Positions 38,928-51,899 are shown, counted from the stretch's first letter. The stretch is 64,000 nucleotides of DNA from Collybia mongolica (GCA_013420905.1 JAAXNY010000019.1:124001-188000), one strand, 5' to 3'. Translations and numbers: made by a program. The notes: generated by a model not told the origin, from the sequence alone.

Positions 38928-39953
38928 GATTACGTCCACATATTGCATCGTTCACCATCATCGCATATTCGTCTTTCCATCTTCATCGGAGTCATCACGG
39001 GGCCGCACAGAATTAGGGGGGGCTATCCCCACAGTGTACTTATAGGGACTATTACACACATCCATGCATCATTATGATTATTGATTATCATCACTTACAC
39101 TTACACTTACTACCATTTCGTTCACTTATTATCATGTACACTGGTATTTGTATCGGTAGCTGGGGGGTTTGGACATAGGGCGCCTGGGGCACCGGAGTCT
39201 GGGACAATCTTCTAGGAATCAGTCTGGATTGAAAATTGAAAAAAAATTATAAGCATTTGCGCAACGAGTGTAGAGTGAAACCATAACCGAATCAGCTGCT
39301 TGAAGAATCAGTTATAGGAACAGGTGACTCGGTTCATTACTAGGCTACACACCCCTTTGGCTCAATGTCAGTTCCCTCCCCCGATCCCATCAGCCGCAAC
39401 CTCCGCGGACGGGAACCTTAGAGGAACGAACCAATAGTAGAACTTAGTGAAATTTATCTGATCAGGGTACGCATTCCACAGGAAAAGTGTGCAAAATATG
39501 TCCTCGTTGAGCACTAACCCCTGCCTAACAGATATCGACACGAGTCACAGTCCAAGGGCCTCCTCCCCGTACATCTCAACTACACACAGTACATACAGTC
39601 AACAAGTTCCTCAACGTGACGCTGACTCCCCTTGACCACCTTAACCATGGAAGCTACCTCCCCTCTCGTGTCCATCTTAGAGATAAAAAATGAAACGAGG
39701 CAAATCGACTTCATCTGAATAAAACTGTCGGTCAATCACAAAGGGATTGCACGCAGCAAATTCCCCGATGCTCTTCACCCTGTTCCACCATGAAACCTCC
39801 TCAATATCGGTGGCAGTTGAGGTTATGGTAAGGCGCAAAGATACAGGTGTTTCGGAAAAGCTTGTCCCACGTGCGTTTGAGTTTTAATATAAAATAAATA
39901 GAAAAATCCGTAAATCGAGGGGCGTCGTTCACGACGTACAACACCCTAGAACC
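38928..39953. other. Right end of the gene island
   Basis: No gene or repeat is supported. CACTTACACTTACACTTAC (about 39,092) is a short tandem run. GC content falls gradually toward the Plavaka element. Confidence 0.35.
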
Positions 39954-40121
39954 ATGGTATTTCGGCGTATAAGTGCTGATATGAAGCAGCGTATACTCCA
40001 GCTTGTTGACGAAGGGTGGCAGATCGATGACGTTGCGGCAATTTTTGGTGTCTCGGTTAAAAGCATTCGACGCTGGGAAGACATCACAAAAAAGGGAAAA
40101 TCATCACAAGGGATTTGGTAG
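39954..40121 (+). pseudogene. Helix-turn-helix fragment of a Tc1/mariner-type transposase
   Basis: A 55-codon frame reads MVFRRISADMKQRILQLVDE then AAIFGVSVKSIRRWEDITKK, with a TAG at 40,119-40,121. This is the N-terminal DNA-binding HTH layout of fungal Tc1/mariner transposases (ISxDxK...GxSxxSxxRW). The catalytic part is missing. GC content matches the gene island and not the AT-rich mariner at 48,152. Confidence 0.6.
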
Positions 40122-40445
40122 AGAAAATTTTTGTCAAAGGCTACTCAAGTATTTTAAGACCTTGTAATTGAGAATTAAATTATGGCTTTACATTCCAAGT
40201 ATCCAAATGCTCATGTGAGATTAGAAGGGCAGCTGAGCCTTGGATACCCTTTAATTCCCTTGCAAGGGGAGGGGGGTCACCATTTATTCCAATTCGTGGG
40301 TAAGGGGGTGGGACTTAATGGCCTTTAATGGAGGGGGGTTGCCCTTGGAATCCATTTAAAGATTACAACAGGCTTGGGTGACTATCCAAGGCTTGAGTCT
40401 GCTTTTGAGGTCTGCCAATGCATTGTATTCTGCTGCAAAAATATC

Positions 40446-43400
40446 TTACAATGGAGTGTAATCCAACTCATTGTCAAGCCAATCCCCATCTCCTCCATCT
40501 CCCTGAGCATCGCACTCCTCCTCCTCCTCACTGTTCTCATCATCCTCATCACCACCTTCTTCCTCTTCAGGATCTCCCTCTATATCTCCCTCTGCCTGCT
40601 GTCCTTCCATGCCAAGAGTCACATCCTCACCTTCATTGCTGCAAGATAACCCACATGTTGACTTTATTTCATCCCTGAACACCTTGGTTACAGTACATGT
40701 GGCTTGATGCCCTGGTCCAGGGCCACAAAAGCGCATGAACATGTCACGATTGACGAACCTAAACATGTCAGTACAATACATAACTTCACAGAGTGGATGC
40801 TACACACATATTCATGTAGTACCGCTCATAATCTTCATCTCCTTCATCTTCGTGACAAGCTATTGATGGTGAAAGAAGGTGAGTTGTTTTTCCAAACTTG
40901 AATGCAGGAATGAGATGGGCAGCTTGGATTAAATCTTGAGGATTGATGAAACCAAACGCACCCAGATCATTGTTACTGTCCAGAAAGCCAATTTGATGGA
41001 GTTGTTGTGCCTTGAAACCTGATCGTGCACGCATATTGAAGCCATACCAGCACACCCAGAGGAAGTCCATATGTTCATATGTGGTGTCACCCCCCACTCG
41101 TTGGACCATGGCATGGAAGATGCTGATCATGCGAGCGTACCAGTAGGGATGTGTATTGTCGGGATCCTTGTCTTGATTTGCAAGGACCATTACATCAGAA
41201 TGGGTGCTGACATTGATGGTGTCTTGGTCTCAGTGGCAATCATATGTGGTAAAGTTGATTTGCAGAGTCTTGTGACAGAAGATTTGATTGTTGTGGATCA
41301 AAAGTTGTCAGCAGTCACAATCAGTGAACTCATCCCTCGGAGTTTCAGTTAGTCATGTGAGTAAATGGTCTTTCAATGCTGGAAGGAAATTCTACAGCCA
41401 GGGGAATTGAGTGCATGTCTTAAACTCGTTATAAAATAAGAAATACCTCGACAGCCTGGTCATCCTTATTATCAGTAAGCCATTTTGTGACATTGAAATG
41501 GACTTTGTGTGAACGTGAGGTGTGATAGTGTTCTGAGGGATCTGACTGAGGCAAAGTTTCTACCTCTTCATCAGTGCGGATGATAGTTGTAGAGTTCTGA
41601 TTGGCTGCAAGCTGTTTCTTGATCCGGCAAAGTCTGGCAACACATCACTCATGGAGGGCAATTTGACATTCGAAAGCCCTGTGATTTGTTCATGCATAAA
41701 ACTGCTTCACTCAATGGTGCTCACGTTCACCCTACAATTAAATCATGGTCAATTCTGGGATTTTGAAGTAAAAATCTGCTGCACCCACTACCTGTGTTAA
41801 ATAAGAGTTGGTGGTTCCAAATCGCTGTATCCATGAGGCATAGTGACCAAGGGCATGAATTTTGTAGGTTGTGAGGTTGAAAGCTTGGCTACTGCATTGA
41901 GATTTTGCATCAGCACTGGGGACGGAATCGGAGTCCTTGCTTTTTGCCGCTTTTGCAGCCTTTCAACAAGCTTTCTTAGCATATTCGGCTGGTGTTTCAA
42001 GAGTATTGTACTTCAAGCATACATGATCATTAAAACATTACAGGAGTTGACCAAGTGTTTTTGTAACACCATCAAAGAAGGCAAGAGATGATGAGATATG
42101 CATGCACAGCTTGGCCAATGCGTGCCAGGTTGCAAGCATAAAGATGAGGTCCAGGATGATCTTCTCACATGACTTCCCAAACAGCGCTGCAAAACATGGT
42201 AATGCACACTGATTTATGGTCAACAGAGGTAAAGATGATAATGAATCAGTTTACTCACCTGGAGTAGATCCTCAAAGTTCTGAGCAGCAAGTTTCTTCAT
42301 AGCAGACACATTATTACTGAATTTGCGAATCGTCGAGCACCCAAAGGTGGAAATCAAATGATATCTCAAATCCACAATAGTTATTAGTTAAACACAACAA
42401 CAGTGACTAGGAACCTCACCATTCATTCAGCACATGGACATTGCCCTTGCCACAAGCATAGAGAATTCGAATCAGGTGTGCAAAGACACCTTTCCAAACA
42501 CCAAGTTCGAAGTCGTGGAGGAGATCGACGGCAAACATTTGATAGAAATTAAATCCCTTATCACACAGGGCTTCTGAGAAGGCATTCTGTTGATGAATAT
42601 TAGCATAGTCCCAAGCCTTTTGGGGAGACCATTACCTGGATTGGAACCATTGAAAGCCTCAGATATATGTTGATTGCCTCTGATGTTACCGCGTGACCAC
42701 TTTTGAAGATCCACTCCTGTGCTTTGTGAACCATCCTCTGTTGCTCTTTGGAGTCTACTTGAATGACACTACATTGCCATTCATCTACCCTTGTACCCAA
42801 GTCACGAAGCAATTGCCAAGGTATTTGATTGTTGCGAGAATAATTCTGTAATGGCACAATGAGCAAAATCCTAGATCATGACAAAGAACCTCACTTTTCA
42901 GGATAATCTGCAGAATAAGTAAAAAAGCGTGGAAATAGGCACCTTTGAATGCCGTCGGCACAAAGGACAATGATGCCAAACATGTACGCATGAAGAAACT
43001 CCTTGTTGAGGAGGAGCCCCCAGATAGCGTGGATCAGCTCATGTTTCAGAAATGTAAGCATGTTGCTAGTAGCCGCAACCCCATAAACTGAGTTGTATGT
43101 ATCCTGGATCCAGTCTGGAAGCTTTCAAACAATTGAGTGATAATTTGAATCAGCATGATTGAACCTACCAGAGGAATATATGCCAAGTGGTGTGCAGAGA
43201 ACAATGTAGGCTTTGCACAAATATATTTTGATGTGAGACCAATAAAAAAGTAGATTGGCCAAAGACTTGCAGTGCCAAATGTTGCAAGGTGTGTAGAATT
43301 GGAATATGCCATAATAGGAACAACTATGCTTTCTAATGCTTCACCTCATCAGTAATCGGGTGTTTTAGTTTCTGGAGGTTGCTCAACTTGAGCAACCAGC

Positions 43401-45345
43401 AGAAACCAGCAAAAACCCAGAAACTTGGGAACTTGGCAACCCAGGTCCATTTTCTTGGAAACCTATCTGGATGCACCAGAGCGGAAACCTGGGAAACTTA
43501 CCAAAACCTTGGAAACTTTGGTTGTATGTCATAATCTATGGCATATGCTATCTACAAGGTTATAGGAAGATGGAAAATAGTATGGTGAGGGCACGTAATG
43601 AGTAAACAAACACGTATGAACAACTGTGAAGGAACTATGCTTTCTGAGGGCTTGAAGGAATGTACAAATCTTCACAGTATGCCGAAATTGCTGACTGATC
43701 TATGCAGTAGCACTAGGGTACCCAATGATTTTTCTCATCATGACACATTGGACAGCTTTAATTCCTTCTTTGTAAACCATTTCATTGATCATCACACTCA
43801 TGAATTTATTGGTAGCTCATAGTGACATGGGTTGTTTGGTGCTTTGTGTAGGGTGGTGCAGGTTTCCTGGTTTCTGGGTTTCCAAGTTCTCGGAAACCTG
43901 AAAACCGACAGAAACCAGCAGAAACCCAGAAATTAATTTGCCAGTTTACTGATGCTAGAGGTTTCATCATCTCAACCTCATCTTCCATCTCTCGAAAAGC
44001 CTCCGAGGCATACACCTTGCTGTAGACCTCCTCCACAGGCTCCTCCAGGAATAACTTCCAAAATTGAGTGAATCCCTTCAGATGAAAGGCTTCAAATGAT
44101 GGCTCCTGGAACACTGAGACTATCGATTGAAGCAAGTCATGGTGCAAGATGCCAGGAATCTCGACTTCAGGAGCATCATCTTTGCTTGCGTACCTTGCTC
44201 GTGTTTTGGGAAGCCAAATCTTGATGGAGCTCTCCTTCCAACCATCTGGAGCTGGACATATTGGATTATCATCAAGTCGCTTCGCCTCGGAGCTTGCACT
44301 AAAGTCATCAAGGTGATCAGAGCTGAAGTCAGGGGCCAAGATTACATCATGGACAAGACTGTCGAGGTCGTTAAGTGTTTTTGCACTGGTTTGGTAGAAC
44401 CAGTTCATGACATGGTAGACAGTTGCATTAAGGTATGGTGTGAATGGATTTGATGATCCTGAATAATCAAAGGAATCATCTGGGTTGTGATACCCATGGT
44501 CTGATGTGTTGGTGAACGTAGGTGTGTCAATGAGATTGTCAATAGTGACATCAATTTCAGGGTCAACAGTTGGCCACTGAGTAAAGTGACGGAAGAAGCC
44601 AAATTGATTGGGTGCCATCTCGAATCTTACTGGGTCAGGAGGCAGAGGATCTGTTGCCATAGGGGAGACAGGTTGTGAAGCAGCAGGAGTCGGCACAGGA
44701 GATGGTGCAGGAGATGGCTCTGGTGTTACAACTTGGCTATATGTCCGGAGTGCAGCCATTTGGGCAGATGGAAGCAGGTCACTTGCTTTCCCGTACTTTC
44801 CTGGGATTTGGCGCTTTCGGGTGGCTTGACATATAGTGATAGGCTGATCCGCAGTGAGATTGCCCTCTTCATCCTCAGTCAGCGCTGCAAGTTGAACTGA
44901 CTGTGGTGAGATGGCATTGGGTTCCTGAGCAGTCACCAGCATAGAGTCTGGGTTGTTGTAGATCTTATGGGCATCATTCTGGAGTTAGATGTGAGAAAAT
45001 AAGTTAAATCGTGATTGAAAGCAATGCACCAATGCTGAGCTGCCCTTGACAAACTCTGGTCCCACCACTTCCAGTTCATGATTGTCAACTTCCATCATTT
45101 GTGACGTTTGATCTGGGAGGTCAGACTGCTACACAACATGTCAATTTCACAAGAGAAACAGATTGTGGTGTGCTTACCTTGTTGTTGATGTCCTCTTGCA
45201 CTTCTTTTTCCTGTTGTTTGGGTACTTGGGTTGAGGGTGGCTTATACTTCATTGGTGCATTTTTTTTGCAGTGGAGGTGATGCACTTTGAGCGCACAAGA
45301 AGTTCCACTTGCAAGAATGGTTCCACAACAATTACACAAGGCCAT
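40446..45345 (-). pseudogene. Plavaka transposase, multi-exon, interrupted
   Basis: The order on the minus strand follows the Plavaka family. N-terminal zinc finger MALCNCCGTILASGTSC...HHLHCKK (45,345-45,265); a Pro-rich linker; WKESSIKIWLPKTRARYASK and APEVEIPGILHHDLLQSI (about 44,150-44,240); EVYSKVYASEAFREMEDEV (about 44,000); after an insertion (about 43,350-43,945) MAYSNSTHLATFGTASLWPI and IGLTSKYICAKPT (about 43,220-43,310); HELIHAIWGLLL..EFLHAY and FPRFFTYSADYPEK (42,900-43,045); FAVDLLHDFELGVWKGVFAH (about 42,500); CALPCFAALFGKSCEKIILD (about 42,160-42,200); HPYWYARMISIFHAMVQRV (about 41,090-41,150); FGFINPQDLIQAAHLIPAFK (about 40,900-40,960); NRDMFMRFC and an acidic tail. These enzymes excise and reinsert the element. 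Many introns are present. The conserved CPRC zinc signature is not seen and the gene is interrupted, so it is probably dead. Confidence 0.85.
43350..43945. mobile_element. Small non-autonomous element inside the Plavaka gene
   Basis: The stretch separates conserved coding text of the transposase. Its edges carry inverted words: CAGTAATCGGG on the left and, reverse-complemented, CAGTAAACTGG on the right. Subterminal repeats are CAGAAACCAGC / GGAAACC on the left and GGTTTCTGGG / GGTTTCC on the right. The length is about 600 bp. The target duplication is unclear (AT or CAT at the flanks). Confidence 0.6.
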
Positions 45346-45649
45346 CACATAGATGGATGGCAAACAATGTGAGATAGAATGACATCAAGTCGATTCTATG
45401 TGGCTGACACCGAGTCAACACCGCGGTCAAGGTTCAGGTATCAGTGGCAATGTTTGAAAGGTGCCTAAACCCAAAAATCAATGAAAGGAACGCCCAAAAA
45501 CCTGACAAACCTTGTGGGAGGGCAGTGAAAACTTAGGATGATTGGAGGATCGGACTTGAGGCGATTGAGTGTTGATGTCAGGTCAGGTGACCATTCTATT
45601 TCTTCATTGCCCACTCACATTTGCATCTCTCTCTTTAACTCATACTTCC

Positions 45650-47281
45650 ATGCTGCCTCTCACCTCTCAAACTCGTACCATCAACCATTGCCCACAACCT
45701 CCGCCAACTCACCCCAATCCTTCTTCCTCTGGCCATCAACAACAACCCCCCTCTCCACCCAAAACATCCCCACCTCCAGGCTCTGGCAACAGTGGCAGCG
45801 ATGGCCATCTTGATGATGAAGATGAAGACAACCAAGGCAAGCAAGATGCGAACCACCACAGGCAAAAACATGGTCCCAAGCTGCTCTGAGATGCACTTGA
45901 ACATGAAGCTTCTCGGAAGAAGCAAAAGTGTGGCTGTACTAGGTGAGCAACACTGATGCTCACTGTTCTCACATCATCCTGAAACATCTGTAGAACAGAA
46001 AAACAAGATGCTTTGAGAGCATACAAGAAGGCTGGCTGCTGGATTATCTGCATACATGGACCCTGGCTCAACCTCAACGAGGCTTTCTGTCTGGGCTTGG
46101 CGGAGGATGGTGTGTTCAAGATCGGAACTGCAGAAGACAATGGGTGAGTACTACCTTTTCATGCATATATTCACCACTTACTATGCTACCAGGAATATGA
46201 AAGAAGAAGAACGAAGTGCATATATCAAGTTTATTGCAGCGTTCTTGCCCAAGTGCCCAATTTCAAAAAAACTCTAGAGGAATTTGGGGACGACTACAAG
46301 TTGATCATGGAACTCATCACCTTGGTATGCCATCCTCCTCCTTTTCGCCTTTGCCATTGATCTGCCATGTCCCTAGATGGAGAAAGATTCACAAAATGCA
46401 CGTCAACAAGATACCAACAAGATGAAGAATGGAATCTGCGATTTCTTCACCCAAAATCAAGCACATGTCATGTCTCCCATTCCCAGGAACAAGACCAGCC
46501 AAGGTTTCAACCATGTCAGTACTGCCCGCACCCTCTGCCCTTGCGCATATATATATTCATTCGACAATGACAAAATGTAAGTTCTCAAACGCTTCCTTCA
46601 CCCACAGTGACCAATTTATATAGATTCCTTGAGTGGATCACAAGCGGTGAGGTTGAAGTCACCATTGACAACTTCCTGAACTTCTTGTACAACAAGAGCA
46701 AAGTGGAAGAGCTTCTAGAGGAGAATCCAAACGTTTGGAATGCTGAGAGGGGTTTGCTGAGATCATTGCTATGTTTATGGGTAGGTTTTTGCATGTTTTT
46801 CATGTTTCATTTTGTACGTTAATCCTGCAGTCATTTAAATATATCTTCATGGGCAATGGATTTTCTGAGGTGACAGACAAGAAAAAGAAGTCAGCAATTA
46901 GCAAGATCAACGGGCTAGCACAAGTCACGCCTTCGATGATCGCATATGCAATGGCTCAGGTACGTTTTAATTTCTATCTCTATTTGGTTCTTTGACACAA
47001 TGTTAGGCATGGTTTGCTCTATCCTCGTGCAAGGAGTGGGGGGCAGAAGATGGCCAGTTCAATCTCCAGCAGTTCTATAATGTGATTGTGGAGCTTTTTG
47101 AGCAGGAGGGAGACAAATGGGCAGCAGAAACGCTCGCTTGGTGGAACCAGTGAGTTTTTGGTGTTGTGCGAGATAGTCTGATAATATTTAGTTGCACAGG
47201 AAAAATTTTCTGGACAACCTTGACACAAAGGACTGCAATGGCGACAAGGGCAATGCTCCTCCTGATCCCAACTCCAGCTGA
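45650..47281 (+). pseudogene. DUF6698-like protein of the Plavaka element
   Basis: The start MLPLTSQTRTINHC leads into a Pro-rich, then acidic region. An in-frame TGA at 45,887-45,889 interrupts KLL-(stop)-DALEHEASRKKQK, where arginine (CGA) is expected. After introns the frame reads AYKKAGCWIICIHGPWLNLN, EEFGDDYKLIMELITL, NGICDFFTQNQAHVMSP, VTNLYRFLEWITSGEVEVTI, KINGLAQVTPSMIAYAMAQ and QFYNVIVELFEQEGDKWAAE, then LAWWNQ near the end. This order fits the basidiomycete DUF6698 family as I remember it; its role is unknown. It is transcribed away from the Plavaka transposase from a shared intergenic region of about 300 bp. Confidence 0.7.
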
Positions 47282-48151
47282 TCGAAGGCGAGACAAGCGC
47301 GATTGGAATGTGCTGCACGATGATGCCAAAGCGAGGATGAATGACGACACCCACCACTGCCTAATTCTATGATACATGCATCCTTTCGACGGCTCTCCAT
47401 CCCTTTCCAAACTCACTACGCCCAGTCCTACAAATTTTTGTTCCCCCTTGGATGCCCTCCCTCACTATTTCAAAGTCTCATTTCCCTCCGGACTCCATCA
47501 TCTGGCCTCGTCTCCACTCTGCTCGCCACTTTGCATCGCTCTCTTGAACTGTTCCTTTTCTCCGACACTCTTGCTTGCTTGCCACCTTGTAAGTTGTGCC
47601 CTCATGTAACCTATGCTTTCATGTATTTGTTGTTTGCATTCCTGTATGTGATTATTAGCAATAAATTGTATTTTTTTGGCTCACAATTCAAATGGTGCAA
47701 AGTGATTGTAATGAAAGTGAGGCCTAGTAATGTTAGTAATGGCCATGGTACAAAATACAAGGCCTTGGCTAAATTCAATGGACTTTGAGGGATTGCGAGG
47801 CTCACAAGCACTTGTGTCTGTACTTAGGGAACAAAAGGGAAAGCAAGGATTGACTTACCTTGAGTGGGCTTGGGAAGCTTTTGAGGCCAACAAGGACTTT
47901 CCAAGAATTAAAGGCCTTTTTAACCTCACAAGGCTGGTGCGAGAATCCAAGGCCTTTAAATGGCCACAATGCATTGTGAGCATCAGAATGGTACGACAGC
48001 CTTGCTTACCCTTCCAATGCATTTGATTTGAAATTAAATGGCCTTACAATTAAAAATAGGACCACTCAATGTCCAAGTAAGTGTATAAATTCATTTTGAC
48101 ACTTTGTATGACTTGTAAATAAAATAAGGACTACTTAGGGCTTAAAACTTT

Positions 48152-50148
48152 GTGGCATTTTTTGTGATGGAGAATTACATTACACATGGCAGTGTTTGTC
48201 TGCCCAACATCCTTCAAGGTCAACCACATATACTGAATGCAGCAGCTGTTGATGGTCTTTTCAACTTAATCCATGAAACACCTGCTCTGTATCTTGATGA
48301 GATTCGAGAGTGGCTAGTCCTTTTCCACAACAAAGCAATTTCAACAACTGCTCTACACAATAATCTGCAACATCTTGGGCTTCAACACAAATTCCTTAAA
48401 AAGGCAGCTTCCAAACGAGATGATGCAGAGAGGTCTGAGTGGATGTACCATGTAATGGACAATTATCAGGCAGATCAAATGATTATTCTTGATGAGTCAA
48501 GTAAGGATGGTAAGACACTACTGCACAAGTATGGACAAGCAACTAGTGGTATAGATCCTGTGCTACATATGTCCCTGAATTGAGGAGTACGATATAGCAT
48601 CTTGCCAGCTCTTACACTAGATGGTTGCATTGCAGTCCATGTCATTGAAGGTTCCATTGATGGTGCAGAATTCTATGACTTTGTCCTCAATGATCTGGTG
48701 AGTCAGCTATCTATCAATGTGTTCATTGGTATCCTAACATGACTGGTCATTAGGTTCCCATAATGAATTTCTTTCCAGGACCTCAGAATGTCATTGTTCT
48801 TGATAACTGCTGCACTCATAAAAGTATTGCAGTACAAGAGCTTGTAGAGTCAATTGGTGAGTTCTTTTGTGTTCAAGTTGATGTCCTGAGCCATGAGCTA
48901 ATGCTGTTTGGATATGATGCTTCTTGATCTTTTACCACCACCATCTGACCGTGGGAATTCATCCCTCCTGCACTAGGTCGTCCCTAAACTACCTAACACC
49001 TCATCCCTAATCGACATTGCCTTTCATCAGACCATTCTTTTGGCCTGGGCCACTATCCTTTTACACCATATCCAAATTTCTAACTTATCAGAGCTGATCC
49101 TGACTATCTGCAGGGTCATCTCATCTTGCCTGTACTGGGGGCTTCACTAATCTGTTCACATCCACCTCATCAACTACCAGGCCACACGAGGACACCACAA
49201 CTCTTGTACTCTGCTTTGCGCAGATCCTTAGGGAGCATCACTGCCAACATTTTCAATGATTTATTTGTACTCGCTTAACCACTACACCTAAATACAAAAG
49301 GAGGAAGGGGTCTGGCCCCCAATCAGCTACTGTCCCTGCACAGAGCACACCTCTTGGGGAGAATGCCAGTTTATCATCCAACAGTGGGATTTGGCAGCCT
49401 CATTTTGGAGGGGAGTCATTGCTTTGGAAGAGCAGTGTGGAACAGGGGGGCAAGTAATATGGGGATTCAGGAGAGGGGGAGCAGGTTTGAGGTATGGGTC
49501 GTTCATTTAGATTGGACATTTATCTTTGACACTGGGGGGGAGTAATGGGCTTCCAGGGTGACCTGAAAATACCAGGAGGGGAGTGGAACGGGGTACCAAC
49601 ATGAAGGGAGGGGACCATGCCCCAACAAGTGAAGGCAAACCTTTAAGGCATTGGGAGGTTCAGACATGGTACAGTACAATACTGTTGGACTGCAGGTATC
49701 CTCAGTCTAGACCTGTAATATGACCTGGAGAGCAACTTAGTGTATGGCTCCACCCTGATGGCCCATTACATATTACTTAGTGGTAATAGGTGTTTATGCC
49801 CACATGTAGCTGGGTCAAACCCACATGCGCTTAATATTATTATATGACCAAAATAAAAAATAAAAAATAAAAAATAAAATGCTGTTTGGATATTCCAGGA
49901 TGTATACTTTGCTTTGGTCCACCATGCTCACCAGATTATAGTCCAATTGAAGAGAGTTTCAGCTGCTGTAAGTCACTGATGCATCCTCATACCTATATGA
50001 ACCCTTATCCTGGTATATAGTAAAGGCATATTTACAGTGCCATTATCAACACTTCCAGAACTAGCAGGATCTCATTGAAGCATGTTTTGCAGCAATCACA
50101 CCAGAGAAAGTCAGGGGGTAGTTTCAAGACTGTGGCTACCTTTCTTAA
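48152..50148 (+). pseudogene. Tc1/mariner-family transposase, three nonsense stops
   Basis: The coding text begins near MENYITHGSV (no HTH upstream) with GQPHILNAAAVDGLF. First acidic motif: MIILDESSKDGKTL (about 48,480). Then a TGA at 48,581-48,583 between LN and GVRYSILPALTLDGC, where tryptophan (TGG) is expected. A 56-bp intron (48,698-48,753) leads to NVIVLDNCCTHKS (second Asp). A second intron (48,857-49,898) holds a SINE-like insertion. The frame resumes as GCILCFGPPCSPDYSPIEES, giving the third acidic residue. A third intron (about 49,968-50,021) is followed by a TAG in QNxQDLIEAC and a TAG before FQDCGYLS. The family is the fungal DD..D/E Tc1 group with DE-SSK and PPYSPDLNPIEE-like motifs. 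Confidence 0.85.
48916..49878 (+). mobile_element. SINE-like retroposon, copy 3, in a transposase intron
   Basis: Same family as 366-1,319, with more substitutions. It ends in an (AAAAAT)n-type tail and not in pure A. The target duplication is a perfect 15 bp, ATGCTGTTTGGATAT, at 48,901-48,915 and 49,879-49,893. Without the insert, the surrounding intron would be 64 bp with proper GTGAGT and TTCCAG ends. Confidence 0.95.
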
Positions 50149-50997
50149 TATGAGACAGTGATTGTATTAAGGTAGAAACATCTACAAGGATGGGTATCTA
50201 GGCCAGTACATGGAGATTAACCTGTTGTAAAGAGTGAAATCCAAAGCTGGGGGTATTACATCTATAATAAAAGATGTTAAATTAAAACTGTAATGTGAGG
50301 ACATTGATACATTGGTCAAGATAATAGGATACTACATCAAGTTTATGATGTGGTTTGTGTTGCTTTACAAGCAGACTTGGGATGGTCCTGGTATTGCTGG
50401 TGGGTACATCAAATATCCATAATGAGGAGGTGGTGGGAATGGACAGTATTGTGAATATGGTGATGGTGGTAATCCAAACCCTAGAGGTATACCTTAATAG
50501 GATTGTATGTGATGCCCTGCATTTGTGCTTGACAATGCATGTGGGCTGGTTATTGATCCACTATGAAGGTTGAGGTGATCTTTCATAGTGAAAAGAGGAG
50601 CACCAATTGGATGCCTCTTAAATCACTTGTTTTGCACTTCTAATGTCCATATAAGTAAAGTGTGTAAGATGAGTTTGCACAATAAAACTGGGCTCACAAT
50701 CCTATTTCCCCAGGCCTTCAAATGAGGATGAGTGAGCTCAAAATGCCAATCAGCATTAGGACTCTTATGATGGAAGCAGAGCAGGTGTGGGAGTTTCACA
50801 GCTTCCTACTGGATAGCAATTTTTGATAATGGGTTCAAGCTGTTGGTCAAGAGATAGCTAGAAATAATTTAGAATGGGAGGAATAGTTTTGTGGCATAGG
50901 ATACCTTTTGACCCCACTGGGAATCATCCTCAATTGAGCCTGATTTGCCCTTGATGCAATGTTGGTTGGCCAGACACCTTGGCATTGGTAGCATGAT
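50149..50997. other. AT-rich stretch without a supported gene
   Basis: The region holds diverged, non-coding AT-rich DNA downstream of the mariner pseudogene. A 72-codon plus frame at 50,355 shows no known motif. No terminal repeat of the mariner could be identified. Confidence 0.35.
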
Positions 50998-51899
50998 TTA
51001 AATCAGTGGAACCTTCTTGATACCTTGTAATTGTTTTTGCATTTCCCAAAATCCAGCATTATTAGTAAGTGGTAGGTCATCTTTCCTTTTTGACAATAGG
51101 GCCCATTTCATCTCCCAGAATTTTCTCTTTCTTGGGTTGGCCACAAGGTCATTTGACTGGTGGAGCATGAACCTCATCATTGCTGGTGCAAGAACCTGCA
51201 TAGATGCATGGCTTCTTGTTTTGATGTTCCTGTGATTTCTCAGAGTATAGCTTTCAATCATGAGGTGGCTTGGATGATTGAGAGGAGTGGTTTTGGTGGG
51301 TGGAATCCAGCAACAGTCCACAACAAGCAGGTGGTGGAAGAGGTGTCAATGAAAGTCCAGGTGGTGGACTGAGGGTCCTGTCCACATAGGGAATTCCAGA
51401 TGAACCCCTGCTCAACAAGGGTGTGTACAAGATGACCTGTTGCCTCTACTAGGTTGTCCAAGTCAGTAGTATTCCACATCCTATCATTCTGCCCAGCAAA
51501 TTTAATAAACTTGTGGATCCTTTGAACAGAGATGACAGTGGCAGAGGTGTCCATTTCCCAAGTGCTGGAATCTTTATGGAAGCCAAAGTAGTACCCTCCT
51601 TTGAGGTCCTCTTGGATAGCATCAGGGTTGATGCCCAAGACATCCACCATCTCAGCATCACCCTCCTTGGACTTACCCTTCTTCTTCACAGGGCCTGGGG
51701 TAATAGTGGCATCCTCTTTATCAAGTGATGCGAGGGCATCTTCCATCTTGTTGTCACTCTGGATGGGGGATGGGTGGACAGAAGAGACAGTCTTCTTGCT
51801 AGGCTTGGTTTTCTTGATATCGAGAGCCCTCAAAATGGACTGATGGGAAGGGGTGTGGGCTGGCAATGGCAACTTTGATGGCATCGGACAAAAAAACAT
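50998..51899 (-). pseudogene. Unrecognised ORF, probably transposon-associated, frame-broken
   Basis: A 213-codon frame (51,899 to 51,258) opens MFFCPMPSKLPLPAHTPSHQ, is Lys/Ser/Pro-rich, and has WEMDTSATVISVQRIHKFIK and DRMWNTTDLDNLVEATGHLV. A second frame (51,321 to 50,998) overlaps its end and appears to continue it, with VLAPAMMRFMLHQSNDL. A one-base shift or an unseen intron near 51,290-51,320 would join them into about 300 residues. The composition suggests a nuclear or gag-like protein, but no domain is visible. Confidence 0.4.

Larger units (their letters stand above)
40150..48060 (-). mobile_element. Plavaka (KDZ-related, CACTA-like) DNA transposon
   Basis: Two divergent genes, a Plavaka transposase (minus) and a DUF6698-like gene (plus), lie between regions with shared subterminal words such as GGCCTTTAATT, CCAAGGC and AAGGCCTT (40,200-40,400 and 47,740-48,050). 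Exact terminal repeats and a target duplication were not found, so the boundaries are approximate. Confidence 0.6.
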
